Shown: piece after piece, positions 1 to 5,700 of the stretch
How positions within the stretch are numbered: the first letter of the stretch is position 1
Layout of the letters: the number at the start of each line of letters is the position of its first letter
Source of the DNA: Bacillota bacterium
Lineage (GTDB): Bacteria > Bacillota > Sulfobacillia > JAJZYS01 > JAJYTV01
Direction: 5' to 3'
Assembly (NCBI GenBank): GCA_021786135.1
Contig: JAJYNV010000077.1
Coordinates: 1-5,700, forward strand
DNA length: 5,700 bases
Made by a program: the position numbers and the translations under genes
The notes under the pieces: model-generated
What the model was told of the DNA's origin: nothing
The model's database searches: none
What the model saw: only the letters and a program-made list of their open reading frames with translations

Positions 1-687
1 TGTAGGTCAGCTTGTTGCTACATGCCGAACGACGGCGTGCTCCCCCCGGGGATGCCTGGTTGGGTGAACAGCAACACGCCTTACCCGTACAACCTGCCGA
101 AGGCGAAGGAGCTCCTGGCCAAGGCCGGCTACCCAAACGGCGGCATCAGCTTCAACTTCTACGTCCCCGCCGACAGCCAGGATGAGGCGATCGCGGCTGT
201 CCTACAACAGGACTGGAAGCAGATCGGCGTCAACATCAACATCAAGTCGGTCTCCACGGCCATCTACTGGACGCAGAGCTCCCCGCCTTCAGGCGGCGGC
301 CCGCAGTCGGCCTATATTGCAGGCGACGCCGCTTGGGCGCAGGACTATCCCGATCCCTCCGACTTCCTTACCCCATTGCTGACGGCTTCTGGGCCTGCGA
401 ACGATCCGGCTCACACGTTGTTCAACAAGGACAAGGCCAACTACAACAATCCAGAGGTCGACAAGCTGGTCAACGAGGCCAACCTCTTGCCGCCCAGCCA
501 GGACGCCACGCGTTGGAAGCTCTACGACGAGGCGCAGGCCATCATCGAGAAGGACGCACCCTGGATCTTCGAGTATTTCGGAGTGCAGGACGCCCTCATC
601 TACCCGACGGTCGGGCCGAGCAACATCAACCTCTACCTGCATCCGGTCAAGGCGATGCAGCTGCAGTACGTCTGGGTCGCGAAGTAA
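1..687 (+). CDS. ABC transporter substrate-binding protein, peptide family 5 (SBP_bac_5), C-terminal part
   Basis: This is the C-terminal 220 or so residues of an extracytoplasmic solute-binding protein that delivers short peptides (or a similar ligand) to an ABC importer. Seen: the PPGMPGW segment near base 49, the KAKELLAKAGYPNGG helix-turn at about 97-144, and the WAQDYPDPSDFL signature at about 334-369. All three are typical of the dipeptide/oligopeptide/nickel family, in this order before the C-terminus. Full members are roughly 500-600 residues, so the lipoprotein signal and N-terminal lobe lie to the left. The ATG at 22 is probably an internal methionine, not a start: the frame is open to base 1 and there is no ribosome binding site before it. 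The seven residues before it are cysteine-rich and do not look like the family (see findings). A hairpin and two M24 peptidase genes follow, which supports a peptide ligand, but the substrate cannot be read from the sequence. Confidence 0.9.
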   Translation, partial: CRSACCYMPNDGVLPPGMPGWVNSNTPYPYNLPKAKELLAKAGYPNGGISFNFYVPADSQDEAIAAVLQQDWKQIGVNINIKSVSTAIYWTQSSPPSGGGPQSAYIAGDAAWAQDYPDPSDFLTPLLTASGPANDPAHTLFNKDKANYNNPEVDKLVNEANLLPPSQDATRWKLYDEAQAIIEKDAPWIFEYFGVQDALIYPTVGPSNINLYLHPVKAMQLQYVWVAK

Positions 688-700
688 CGAAGTAGCAGAT

Positions 701-740
701 GGAGGCTGCGCACTGCCCGGTCAGGCATTGCGCAGCCTTC
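701..740 (+). terminator. Strong hairpin after the substrate-binding gene; terminator or attenuator
   Basis: Bases 704-712 (GGCTGCGCA) pair perfectly with 729-737. After one mismatch the stem continues with TGCC (714-717) against GGCA (724-727), leaving a six-base loop at 718-723. Outer pairs extend it to 701/740. It starts 13 bases after the TAA at 685-687 and ends just before the next ribosome binding site. The downstream tract (TTCGTT) is only weakly T-rich, so it may be a partial terminator or an mRNA 3'-end stabiliser. Both roles are common after binding-protein genes in transport operons. Confidence 0.6.
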
Positions 741-744
741 GTTA

Positions 745-753
745 GAGGAGGGG
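745..753 (+). promoter_or_regulatory. Ribosome binding site that decides the start of the first M24 peptidase
   Basis: GAGGAGGGG is a near-ideal Shine-Dalgarno sequence. Six bases separate it from ACG at 760. No ATG, GTG or TTG in the peptidase frame occurs between the previous gene's stop (685-687) and GTG 922, so this site is the main evidence for starting the gene at 760. Confidence 0.7.
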
Positions 754-759
754 ATCTCA

Positions 760-1857
760 ACGTCACAGTCACGTCTTCAGCGGCTTGAGTCGACCCTGGC
801 CGAGCGCGACCTAGATTATCTGATCATCGCGGCAACCGACAGCATCAGCCCCACGAACCTGCGATATCTCAGCGGTTTCACCGGTTCGCCCGCGCACCTT
901 GTCGTAGATCGGCACGAGGCCGTGCTGTTCCTCGCGGACGCCCGCTACCGTGCGCAAGCCGAATCTGAGGCGCCGGAATGCCGCATCGTTGTGCATACGG
1001 GTCCCTTTGCAGACGCCATCGCGGAGGCGTGCCGTCCTGGCGCACGGGTAGGATTTGAGGCGAGCCAGGTGTCTGTCAGAATGTTCGACGAGTGGCGTGC
1101 GCGCCTGCAGCAGCACCAGTTCGTGGCGGCTGACGGCGTGGTGGAGACCCTGCGCATCGTCAAGGAGGCGAAGGAGGTCCAGACGTTGCGACAAGTGGCC
1201 CATATGGCGGGCCAAGCCCTTGCCGACGTACTCTCGCACTTCACCCTAGGCACCACCGAGCGGCAACTGGCCAACGCACTCGGGCACGCGATGCAGGAGC
1301 GTGGCTTGGACGGGCTCGGTTTTCCCACACTCGTCGCTTCGGGCCCTCGCGCCGCGCTGCCACATGCGCATCCAACCGACAAGCCGATCCAGGAAGGCGA
1401 ACTGGTGCTCATCGACTATGGCGGGATGCTCGCTGGGTACCGCTCGGACGAGACGGTCACCGTCGGCATCGGCGCGGTGGATCCGGGGCTGCGTGAGATT
1501 TACGGAATCGTGCGCGAGGCGCAGGCTGCCGGAATCGCCGCGGCGCAGCCCGGCGCTCGGACGAGCGAAGTGGACCGCGCCGCCCGCGAGGTGATCCAGG
1601 CATCCCCATATCGCGACTGGTGCTTCCCCTACGCCGTGGGCCATGGCGTAGGTCTCGATATCCATGAGGATCCCCGTGCCGCCAAGGAGGGATCCGGACG
1701 GGTCGACCACGAGTTGAAGCCGGGAATGACCATGACGGTGGAACCCGGCATCTACGTCCTAGGGCTGGCTGGCGTCAGGCTCGAGGATACCCTGCTCATC
1801 ACAGAGGACGGCAACGAGAAGTTGACAGTGACACCGAAGGCTTATCGCGCCCTGTAG
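760..1857 (+). CDS. M24 family metallopeptidase (Xaa-Pro aminopeptidase/prolidase type), copy 1, probable ACG start
   Basis: Predicted cytoplasmic two-metal peptidase that cleaves Xaa-Pro bonds in short peptides. Numbered from ACG 760 it has 365 residues: a creatinase-type N-terminal domain (about 5-130, with NLRYLSGFTG at 33-42) and a pita-bread catalytic domain (about 140-365). All five expected metal ligands are present: D219 (IDYGG), D230 (SDET), H295 (GHGVG), E328 (VEPGIY) and E342 (RLEDT). So are the likely catalytic histidines H202 (LPHAH) and H302 (DIHED). The start rests on three points: the ribosome binding site at 745-753, the RLQRL match to copy 2 just inside the N-terminus, and the near-equal length of copy 2 (364). 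Starting at GTG 922 would delete conserved residues including LRYLSGFTG. It ends in a double stop (TAG TAG). There is no signal peptide. The exact substrate (dipeptide or longer) is unresolved. Confidence 0.88.
   Translation, partial: TSQSRLQRLESTLAERDLDYLIIAATDSISPTNLRYLSGFTGSPAHLVVDRHEAVLFLADARYRAQAESEAPECRIVVHTGPFADAIAEACRPGARVGFEASQVSVRMFDEWRARLQQHQFVAADGVVETLRIVKEAKEVQTLRQVAHMAGQALADVLSHFTLGTTERQLANALGHAMQERGLDGLGFPTLVASGPRAALPHAHPTDKPIQEGELVLIDYGGMLAGYRSDETVTVGIGAVDPGLREIYGIVREAQAAGIAAAQPGARTSEVDRAAREVIQASPYRDWCFPYAVGHGVGLDIHEDPRAAKEGSGRVDHELKPGMTMTVEPGIYVLGLAGVRLEDTLLITEDGNEKLTVTPKAYRAL
1561..1599 (+). repeat. 39-bp direct repeat, copy in first M24 gene
   Basis: These 39 bases, coding for TSEVDRAAREVIQ, are identical at every position to 2884-2922 in the second M24 gene, wobble positions included. 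Flanking codons differ at once on both sides. It lies inside the catalytic domain and comes from the gene duplication; its perfect state may reflect local gene conversion. Confidence 0.9.
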
Positions 1858-2069
1858 TAGGGCCGGCCGCAGGTGCTCGTGTTTCAGGTTGTCAGACTTC
1901 TGGCGAGTCCACGCTGGCGATGGATGTATGACGGTACGTTCGCCGGAAGACAGCTGCAGCCGACCCGAGGTATACGGGCAGTCAGATGAAGTGCGTTGGA
2001 CCCAAGGGAAGGCAACAGCACGTGGCGGCTGCGTGGCGCCGGTTCGGCTGTGCCTGCGTAGGTTTCGCC

Positions 2070-2076
2070 GGGAGGG
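2070..2076 (+). promoter_or_regulatory. Ribosome binding site of the second M24 peptidase
   Basis: GGGAGGG lies nine bases before TTG 2086 and supports that TTG as the start. The remainder of the 225-base gap after the double stop (1861-2085) shows no clear promoter, terminator or gene, so the two peptidase genes may share a transcript. Confidence 0.65.
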
Positions 2077-2085
2077 ACATCAAGC

Positions 2086-3180
2086 TTGAATGAACGTCTT
2101 CAGCGTCTTCGTCTGCGCATGGCGGAGCAGGGACTCGACGCCCTGGTCATCGCGGCGCCGGAGGATCTCAACCATGCGAACCTACGCTACCTGAGCGGTT
2201 TCACCGGCACCTCGGGCTACCTTGTCGTCGGAGCGGACGATGCCACGTTCCTCACCGACTCCCGGTATGTCGAGCAGGCGGCCAACGAGGTGCAAGGCTG
2301 CCGAGTCCTGCAGCACGGCAGTCCTTATGTGGACGCACTCGCGGACGCCTGCCGCCAGGCCGGTCCACGGATCGGTTTCGAGGCGGCGAGGGTGCCTGTG
2401 CAGATGTTGGAGCAGTGGCGCTCGAGGTTGCTCGAGCACGAGTTCGTGGCTGCGGATGGCATGGTGGAGCAGATGCGTGCCGTCAAGGATGCGTCTGAGG
2501 TCGCGAAGATGCGCATGGTAGCCAAGCTGGCGGGGGCGGCACTCGCCGACGCGTTCTCGTCGTTCATGCGTGGCATGAGCGAGCGCAAGTTTGCACAGCT
2601 GCTGTCGAACGCCATGCTGGAACGTGGACTCGACGGCAACGGCTTCCCGTCCATCGTTGCCTCCGGAACTCGAGGCTCGCTTCCGCACGCACGTGCGACC
2701 GACAAGTCGATGGTGCACGGCGAACTCGTCACCATCGACTACGGCGGGATGCTCTCGGGCTACAGATCCGATGAGACCGTGACCGTCGGCATCGGTCCGG
2801 TGGAGCCCAAGCTGCGCGAGATCTACGAGCTGGTGCGTGAATCGCAGGCGGCAGGGATCGCGGCGGCGCGCGCGGGTGTGCATACGAGCGAAGTGGACCG
2901 CGCCGCCCGCGAGGTGATCCAGACGTCCGCATACCGGGAGTGGTGCTTCGCATACGGGATCGGCCACGGCGTCGGTCTCGACATCCACGAGCAACCCTTC
3001 TCCGCGTACCCCGGATCGGGCCGGGTCGACACTGAGCTTCTGCCGGGTATGGTCATCACGGTGGAGCCGGGGATCTACATCCCGGGAGTGGGCGGCGTCC
3101 GCATCGAGGACACCCTGCTCATCACGGAGGACGGCAACGAGCGGATGACCGTGACGCCAAAGGAGTACCGGTTTCTCTAA
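2086..3180 (+). CDS. M24 family metallopeptidase (Xaa-Pro aminopeptidase/prolidase type), copy 2
   Basis: Tandem paralogue of the upstream peptidase, 364 residues, with the same presumed role in hydrolysing proline-containing peptides in the cytoplasm. The N-terminal creatinase-type domain spans about 1-130 (NLRYLSGFTG at 32-41) and the pita-bread domain about 135-364. Metal ligands are D218, D229, H294, E327 and E341; H201 and H301 are the likely catalytic histidines. From IDYGG to the C-terminus, about 113 of 148 residues match copy 1 by hand count; the N-terminal half is more divergent. The two align with only single-residue gaps, at about residue 54 and about 92. TTG 2086 is chosen because it sits nine bases after GGGAGGG and gives an N-terminus matching copy 1. 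The usual SDxTRT motif reads SDETVT in both copies. It is the last gene of the block; a stem-loop lies about 200 bases downstream. Aminopeptidase and true dipeptidase roles cannot be separated from sequence alone. Confidence 0.93.
   Translation: MNERLQRLRLRMAEQGLDALVIAAPEDLNHANLRYLSGFTGTSGYLVVGADDATFLTDSRYVEQAANEVQGCRVLQHGSPYVDALADACRQAGPRIGFEAARVPVQMLEQWRSRLLEHEFVAADGMVEQMRAVKDASEVAKMRMVAKLAGAALADAFSSFMRGMSERKFAQLLSNAMLERGLDGNGFPSIVASGTRGSLPHARATDKSMVHGELVTIDYGGMLSGYRSDETVTVGIGPVEPKLREIYELVRESQAAGIAAARAGVHTSEVDRAAREVIQTSAYREWCFAYGIGHGVGLDIHEQPFSAYPGSGRVDTELLPGMVITVEPGIYIPGVGGVRIEDTLLITEDGNERMTVTPKEYRFL
2884..2922 (+). repeat. 39-bp direct repeat, copy in second M24 gene
   Basis: Exact match to 1561-1599, offset by 1323 bases and in the same codon register. 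Elsewhere the two genes differ often at third codon positions even where the residues agree. Confidence 0.9.
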
Positions 3181-3549
3181 AGGGCTTGGGTCGGAACTTT
3201 GACAGAGGCGTCCGATCTCTTGATGCGAGCCGCTTGCAGCCATGACCGATCGCGATTGCCCCAAGTCATCAGGTGGCGTACCTACGGCACCATCGGGCAC
3301 AACGGGATTCGGCTAGAAGTATGCACGCGACCATTTGCCAGGGTGGTCAAGAGGTTGCTCCTATTTCTGTTCGACACGCGGAAGCGGTTGGTGAGGGCAG
3401 GTCCTCACCAACCGCGTTTCAGTGCTGCAGTAGCTGGTGCGCGAAGGTAGCTCCCCTCCAGCACACGCGGCGGGGATGGGGAGGCAGTGCCATCGCTGTC
3501 CGTAGACCTCGGCGCGGACGATGAAGTAAGTCTGGACTATATCAAAACA
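3181..3549. other. Intergenic region between the peptidase block and furA-katG
   Basis: No convincing gene is seen. A weak open frame from TTG 3199 to 3450 crosses the stem-loop at 3384-3415, has no ribosome binding site, and gives an Arg-rich protein of no recognisable family. A perfect -35-like TTGACA at 3199-3204 lacks a good -10 partner. No tRNA-like T-loop and arm pairing was found. The last 10-20 bases become AT-rich, leading into the furA promoter. Confidence 0.6.
3384..3415 (+). terminator. 13-bp perfect stem-loop, probable transcription terminator
   Basis: GCGGTTGGTGAGG (3384-3396) is fully complementary to 3403-3415, with loop GCAGGT. The following GTTTC is a short, weak T-tract. 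It separates the peptidase block from furA-katG and probably stops read-through. Being nearly symmetrical, it could also act on the opposite strand. Confidence 0.7.
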
Positions 3550-3565
3550 TTGACACGTTCTAGAA
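3542..3565 (+). promoter_or_regulatory. Candidate FurA operator overlapping the furA promoter
   Basis: An AT-rich patch in otherwise GC-rich DNA. It holds the inverted repeat TCAA-aaca-TTGA (3542-3553), overlapping the -35, and the perfect 8-bp palindrome TTCTAGAA (3558-3565) in the spacer. Mycobacterial FurA is known to bind an AT-rich region at the equivalent place and repress its own operon. That either palindrome is the real contact site is inference. Confidence 0.4.
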
Positions 3566-3578
3566 AGGCGGCGAAAAT
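3550..3578 (+). promoter_or_regulatory. furA-katG promoter (-35 TTGACA, -10 GAAAAT)
   Basis: A consensus -35 TTGACA (3550-3555) and a 4-of-6 -10 GAAAAT (3573-3578) are separated by 17 bases. A start six or seven bases after the -10 falls on the A of the furA ATG at 3585, implying a leaderless transcript. The nearest purine-rich candidate ribosome site (AAAGG, 3564-3568) is 16 bases from the ATG, too far to work well, and this agrees. Confidence 0.6.
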
Positions 3579-3584
3579 GGGACC

Positions 3585-4040
3585 ATGACGCGAGAACAGT
3601 TTTCCGATCCTGCGTCCCTCCTCCACCAGCACGGCCTGCAGGTCACGGCCCAGCGGCTGGCGGTTCTGCGTGCTGTCGCGCAGCGCCCGCATGCCACCGC
3701 CGACCAGATCGAGGAGGCAGTGCGCCTGGAGATCGGTACGGTCTCGCATCAGGCGGTATACGACGTCCTCGCTGTCCTGACCGAGAAGCATCTGATCCGT
3801 CGCATCCAGCCTGCGCGGTCGCCGGCGCTCTACGAAGCCCGCACCGACGACAACCACCATCACCTTGTCTGCCGCTCGTGTGGCCGCGTAGTGGATGTGG
3901 ACTGCGCCGTGGGGCAGGCGCCGTGCCTGCATCCGTCCGAGAACCAGGGGTTCGTCATCGATGAAGCCGAGGTCGTCTACTGGGGCCTTTGCCCGTCCTG
4001 CCAGAGGGATGGGAAGACGAGACAAGGAGGATCGCAATGA
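3585..4040 (+). CDS. furA: Fur-family transcriptional repressor, FurA type (peroxide/iron-responsive)
   Basis: Metal-dependent DNA-binding repressor of 151 residues, a usual length for the family. The N-terminal winged-helix domain (about 10-85) includes QVTAQRLAVLRA and the recognition-helix region TVSHQAVYDVL (52-62). The C-terminal dimerisation and metal domain starts near the HHH motif (91-93). Two CxxC pairs, C96/C99 (CRSC) and C136/C139 (CPSC), match a structural zinc site. The stretch DVDCAVGQAPC and the VDEAEVxYWG-like segment (here IDEAEVVYWGLCPSC) resemble the actinobacterial FurA group rather than classical Fur. The start is ATG 3585, where the conserved N-terminus begins; it is probably translated from a leaderless mRNA. 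Its stop overlaps the katG start by four bases, so the genes should be translationally coupled. Known FurA proteins repress their own operon and lose binding on peroxide oxidation, so it is expected to control katG here. Iron versus peroxide sensing is not decided by sequence. Confidence 0.93.
   Translation: MTREQFSDPASLLHQHGLQVTAQRLAVLRAVAQRPHATADQIEEAVRLEIGTVSHQAVYDVLAVLTEKHLIRRIQPARSPALYEARTDDNHHHLVCRSCGRVVDVDCAVGQAPCLHPSENQGFVIDEAEVVYWGLCPSCQRDGKTRQGGSQ
4024..4030 (+). promoter_or_regulatory. katG ribosome binding site inside the end of furA
   Basis: AAGGAGG lies six bases before ATG 4037 and within the last codons of furA. It fixes the katG start and supports strong translation of the enzyme, in contrast to the poorly spaced site before furA. 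Confidence 0.85.
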
Positions 4041-5700
4041 GCGAAAAGGAGACCGGAGCGACCACCACCAGCACGCCGCAGCCCGCGGCGGGCGCCCGCT
4101 GCCCGGTGATGGCCCACCCGCATGCCGCCGCCGGTTCCATGGCAAACCAGCACTGGTGGCCCAATCAGCTCAACCTGCGGCCGCTCGGCAAGAACTCGCC
4201 TCTGATCGACCCGATGGGCAAGGCATTCGACTACAGGGCGGAATTCGCGAGCCTCGACCTGGCCGCCGTCAAGCGGGACCTCGTCGAACTGATGACCGCG
4301 TCCCAGGACTGGTGGCCCGCCGACTTCGGCCACTACGGGCCGCTCTTCATCCGCATGGCGTGGCACGGCGCCGGAACCTACCGGATTCACGACGGCCGCG
4401 GTGGCGCCGGCTCGGGCACGCAGCGCTTCGCACCTTTGAACAGCTGGCCCGACAACGCGAACCTCGACAAGGCGCGCCGCCTCCTGTGGCCGATCAAGCA
4501 GAAGTACGGCCGCAAGATCTCCTGGGCCGATCTGCTGATCCTCGCGGGCAACTGCGCCCTCGAGTCGATGGGCTTCAAGACCTTCGGCTTCGGCGGCGGG
4601 CGCGAGGACGTCTGGGAGCCTGAGGAGGATGCCTACTGGGGTCCAGAGGCCACGTGGCTGGGCGACGAGCGCTACACCGGCGACCGGGAGCTCGCGAACC
4701 CGCTGGGCGCGACGCAGATGGGTCTCATCTACGTGAACCCCGAGGGTCCGAACGGCAATCCCGATCCGGTGGCGGCCGCCCGGGACATCCGGGAGACGTT
4801 CGCCCGCATGGCCATGAACGACGAAGAGACCGTGGCGCTCGTCGCCGGCGGCCACACGTTCGGCAAGACCCACGGCGCGGCGGACGTCGAACGTTACCTC
4901 GGCCGCGAGCCGGAAGGCGCCAGCATCGAGGAGCAGGGGCTCGGCTGGAAGAACTCCTTCGGCACGGGCAAGGGGAACGACACGATCACAAGCGGCGTCG
5001 AGGTCATCTGGACGAGCGCACCGACGAAGTGGGACAACGGCTTCCTCGAGAACCTCTTCGGCTACGAGTGGGAGCTGACCAAGAGCCCGGCAGGGGCCCA
5101 CCAGTGGGGGCCCACGGACCGTGCCGCGGACGGCACCGTGCCGGACCCCCACGACCCGAAGGAGCGCCACGCGCCGATGATGCTCACGACGGACCTTGCG
5201 CTGCGCTTCGATCCGATCTACGAAACGATCGCGCGCCGCTTTGCGGAGAACCCGGACGAGTTCGCGGATGCCTTCGCGCGGGCGTGGTTCAAGCTCACGC
5301 ACCGGGACATGGGGCCCCGGGCGCGCTATCTCGGCCCGGAGGTGCCGAAGGAGCAGCTGATCTGGCAGGACCCGGTTCCCGCCGTCGATCACCCGCTCGT
5401 GGACGAGGCGGACATCGCGGCCCTCAAGAGCCGCATTCTGGCGTCGGGCCTCTCGGTCTCCCAACTGGTCTCGACCGCCTGGGCCGCGGCGTCCATCTAT
5501 CGTGACAGCGACAGGCGGGGCGGCGCCAACGGCGCGCGCATCCGTCTGGCACCGCAGAAGGACTGGGAGGCCAACAGCCCGGCGGAGCTCGCCGTCGTCC
5601 TTGGCCGCCTCGAAGAGATCAAGGCTGCCTTTGACCGTACCGCGCCAGGTGGGAAGAAGATCTCCTTGGCGGACCTGATCGTCCTCGGCGGCTGCGCCGC
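4037..5700 (+). CDS. katG: Catalase-peroxidase KatG, 3' end outside the window
   Basis: Bifunctional haem enzyme that breaks down hydrogen peroxide and oxidises organic donors in the cytoplasm. About 555 of the expected 735-745 residues are present. The N-terminal haem domain holds distal R106, W109 and H110 (FIRMAWH), the proximal haem ligand H273 (GGHTFGKTHG), W325 (VIWTS) and D386 (TTDLALR). The Met-Tyr-Trp crosslink residues needed for catalase activity are all present: W109, Y232 (IYVNPEG) and M258 (RMAMND). R423 in THRDMGP fits the mobile arginine switch, and S319 matches Ser315 of the M. tuberculosis enzyme. The C-terminal haem-less domain begins near residue 435 and is cut by the window edge. 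ATG 4037 overlaps the furA stop and has AAGGAGG six bases upstream. The gene looks intact and functional as far as it goes; its third codon positions are almost all G or C. Regulation is expected through FurA. Confidence 0.97.
   Translation, partial: MSEKETGATTTSTPQPAAGARCPVMAHPHAAAGSMANQHWWPNQLNLRPLGKNSPLIDPMGKAFDYRAEFASLDLAAVKRDLVELMTASQDWWPADFGHYGPLFIRMAWHGAGTYRIHDGRGGAGSGTQRFAPLNSWPDNANLDKARRLLWPIKQKYGRKISWADLLILAGNCALESMGFKTFGFGGGREDVWEPEEDAYWGPEATWLGDERYTGDRELANPLGATQMGLIYVNPEGPNGNPDPVAAARDIRETFARMAMNDEETVALVAGGHTFGKTHGAADVERYLGREPEGASIEEQGLGWKNSFGTGKGNDTITSGVEVIWTSAPTKWDNGFLENLFGYEWELTKSPAGAHQWGPTDRAADGTVPDPHDPKERHAPMMLTTDLALRFDPIYETIARRFAENPDEFADAFARAWFKLTHRDMGPRARYLGPEVPKEQLIWQDPVPAVDHPLVDEADIAALKSRILASGLSVSQLVSTAWAAASIYRDSDRRGGANGARIRLAPQKDWEANSPAELAVVLGRLEEIKAAFDRTAPGGKKISLADLIVLGGCA

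Noticed and set aside
922..1857. GTG 922 as the start of the first M24 peptidase
   Set aside because: It would remove 54 residues that match the paralogue, and the good ribosome binding site is at 745-753, far upstream.
1889..2089. A 66-codon open frame in the gap between the two peptidases
   Set aside because: It starts at TTG without a ribosome binding site, matches no known family and has no clear coding bias. Its overlap with the TTG of copy 2 is not enough to claim translational coupling.
2182..3300. A 372-codon open frame on the minus strand opposite the second M24 gene
   Set aside because: It is His/Arg-rich with no family motif and mirrors a verified peptidase. A similar antisense frame opposite the first copy follows from the shared sequence.
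3199..3450. An 83-codon open frame in the gap before furA
   Set aside because: It has no ribosome binding site, reads straight through the 3384-3415 stem-loop and has an unfamiliar Arg-rich composition.
3449..3485. CTCCCC (3451-3456) and GGGGAG (3478-3483) as a second terminator
   Set aside because: There are only six pairs around a 21-base loop and no T-tract.
3977..5464. A 495-codon open frame on the minus strand opposite katG and the end of furA
   Set aside because: It has no recognisable domain and is Arg/Val/Ala-rich low-complexity translation. It is explained by the strong G/C third-position bias of katG, which removes antisense stops. The opposite strand carries a complete, motif-verified gene.
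1..5700. CRISPR array, insertion sequence, prophage or other novel multi-gene system
   Set aside because: There are no short regularly spaced repeats, no terminal inverted repeats with a transposase, and no phage or defence domains. All protein-coding content belongs to familiar transport, peptidase and peroxide-stress families.

Overview
The window is high-GC bacterial DNA with every convincing gene on the + strand. It reads as two unrelated blocks. The closely packed furA-katG pair, with a FurA-type regulator and a likely leaderless regulator transcript, resembles Actinobacteria. The substrate-binding protein and short M24 peptidases would also fit a high-GC Gram-positive such as a Sulfobacillus- or Thermaerobacter-like Firmicute. 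I cannot fix the taxon from sequence alone.

Block 1 (1-3180) is a peptide uptake and breakdown block. It opens with the C-terminal part of an ABC-transporter solute-binding protein of the dipeptide/oligopeptide family (SBP_bac_5). A strong hairpin follows, then two tandem paralogous M24 (pita-bread) metallopeptidases of 365 and 364 residues, both with all five metal ligands. The likely logic, by inference, is that the transporter brings in short peptides and the cytoplasmic M24 enzymes cleave those containing proline. The hairpin after the binding-protein gene would lower expression of the enzymes relative to the abundant binding protein. The first peptidase has no ATG, GTG or TTG at its expected N-terminus. 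Homology and a strong ribosome binding site place its start at ACG 760.

The gap at 3181-3549 holds no convincing gene. It contains a 13-bp perfect stem-loop that probably ends the block 1 transcript, about 200 bases after the last stop codon.

Block 2 (3550-5700) is an oxidative-stress operon. A TTGACA/GAAAAT promoter is positioned so that transcription would start at the A of the furA ATG. furA overlaps katG by 4 bp (ATGA), and katG runs off the right edge after about 555 of an expected 735-745 residues. By analogy with characterised actinobacterial pairs, FurA would repress the whole operon and release it under peroxide stress so that KatG can destroy the peroxide.

I found no CRISPR array, insertion sequence, tRNA, rRNA or phage gene, and no sign of a new multi-gene system. 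The points most worth checking are the ACG start, a 39-bp wobble-identical tract shared by the two peptidases, and the leaderless furA promoter.
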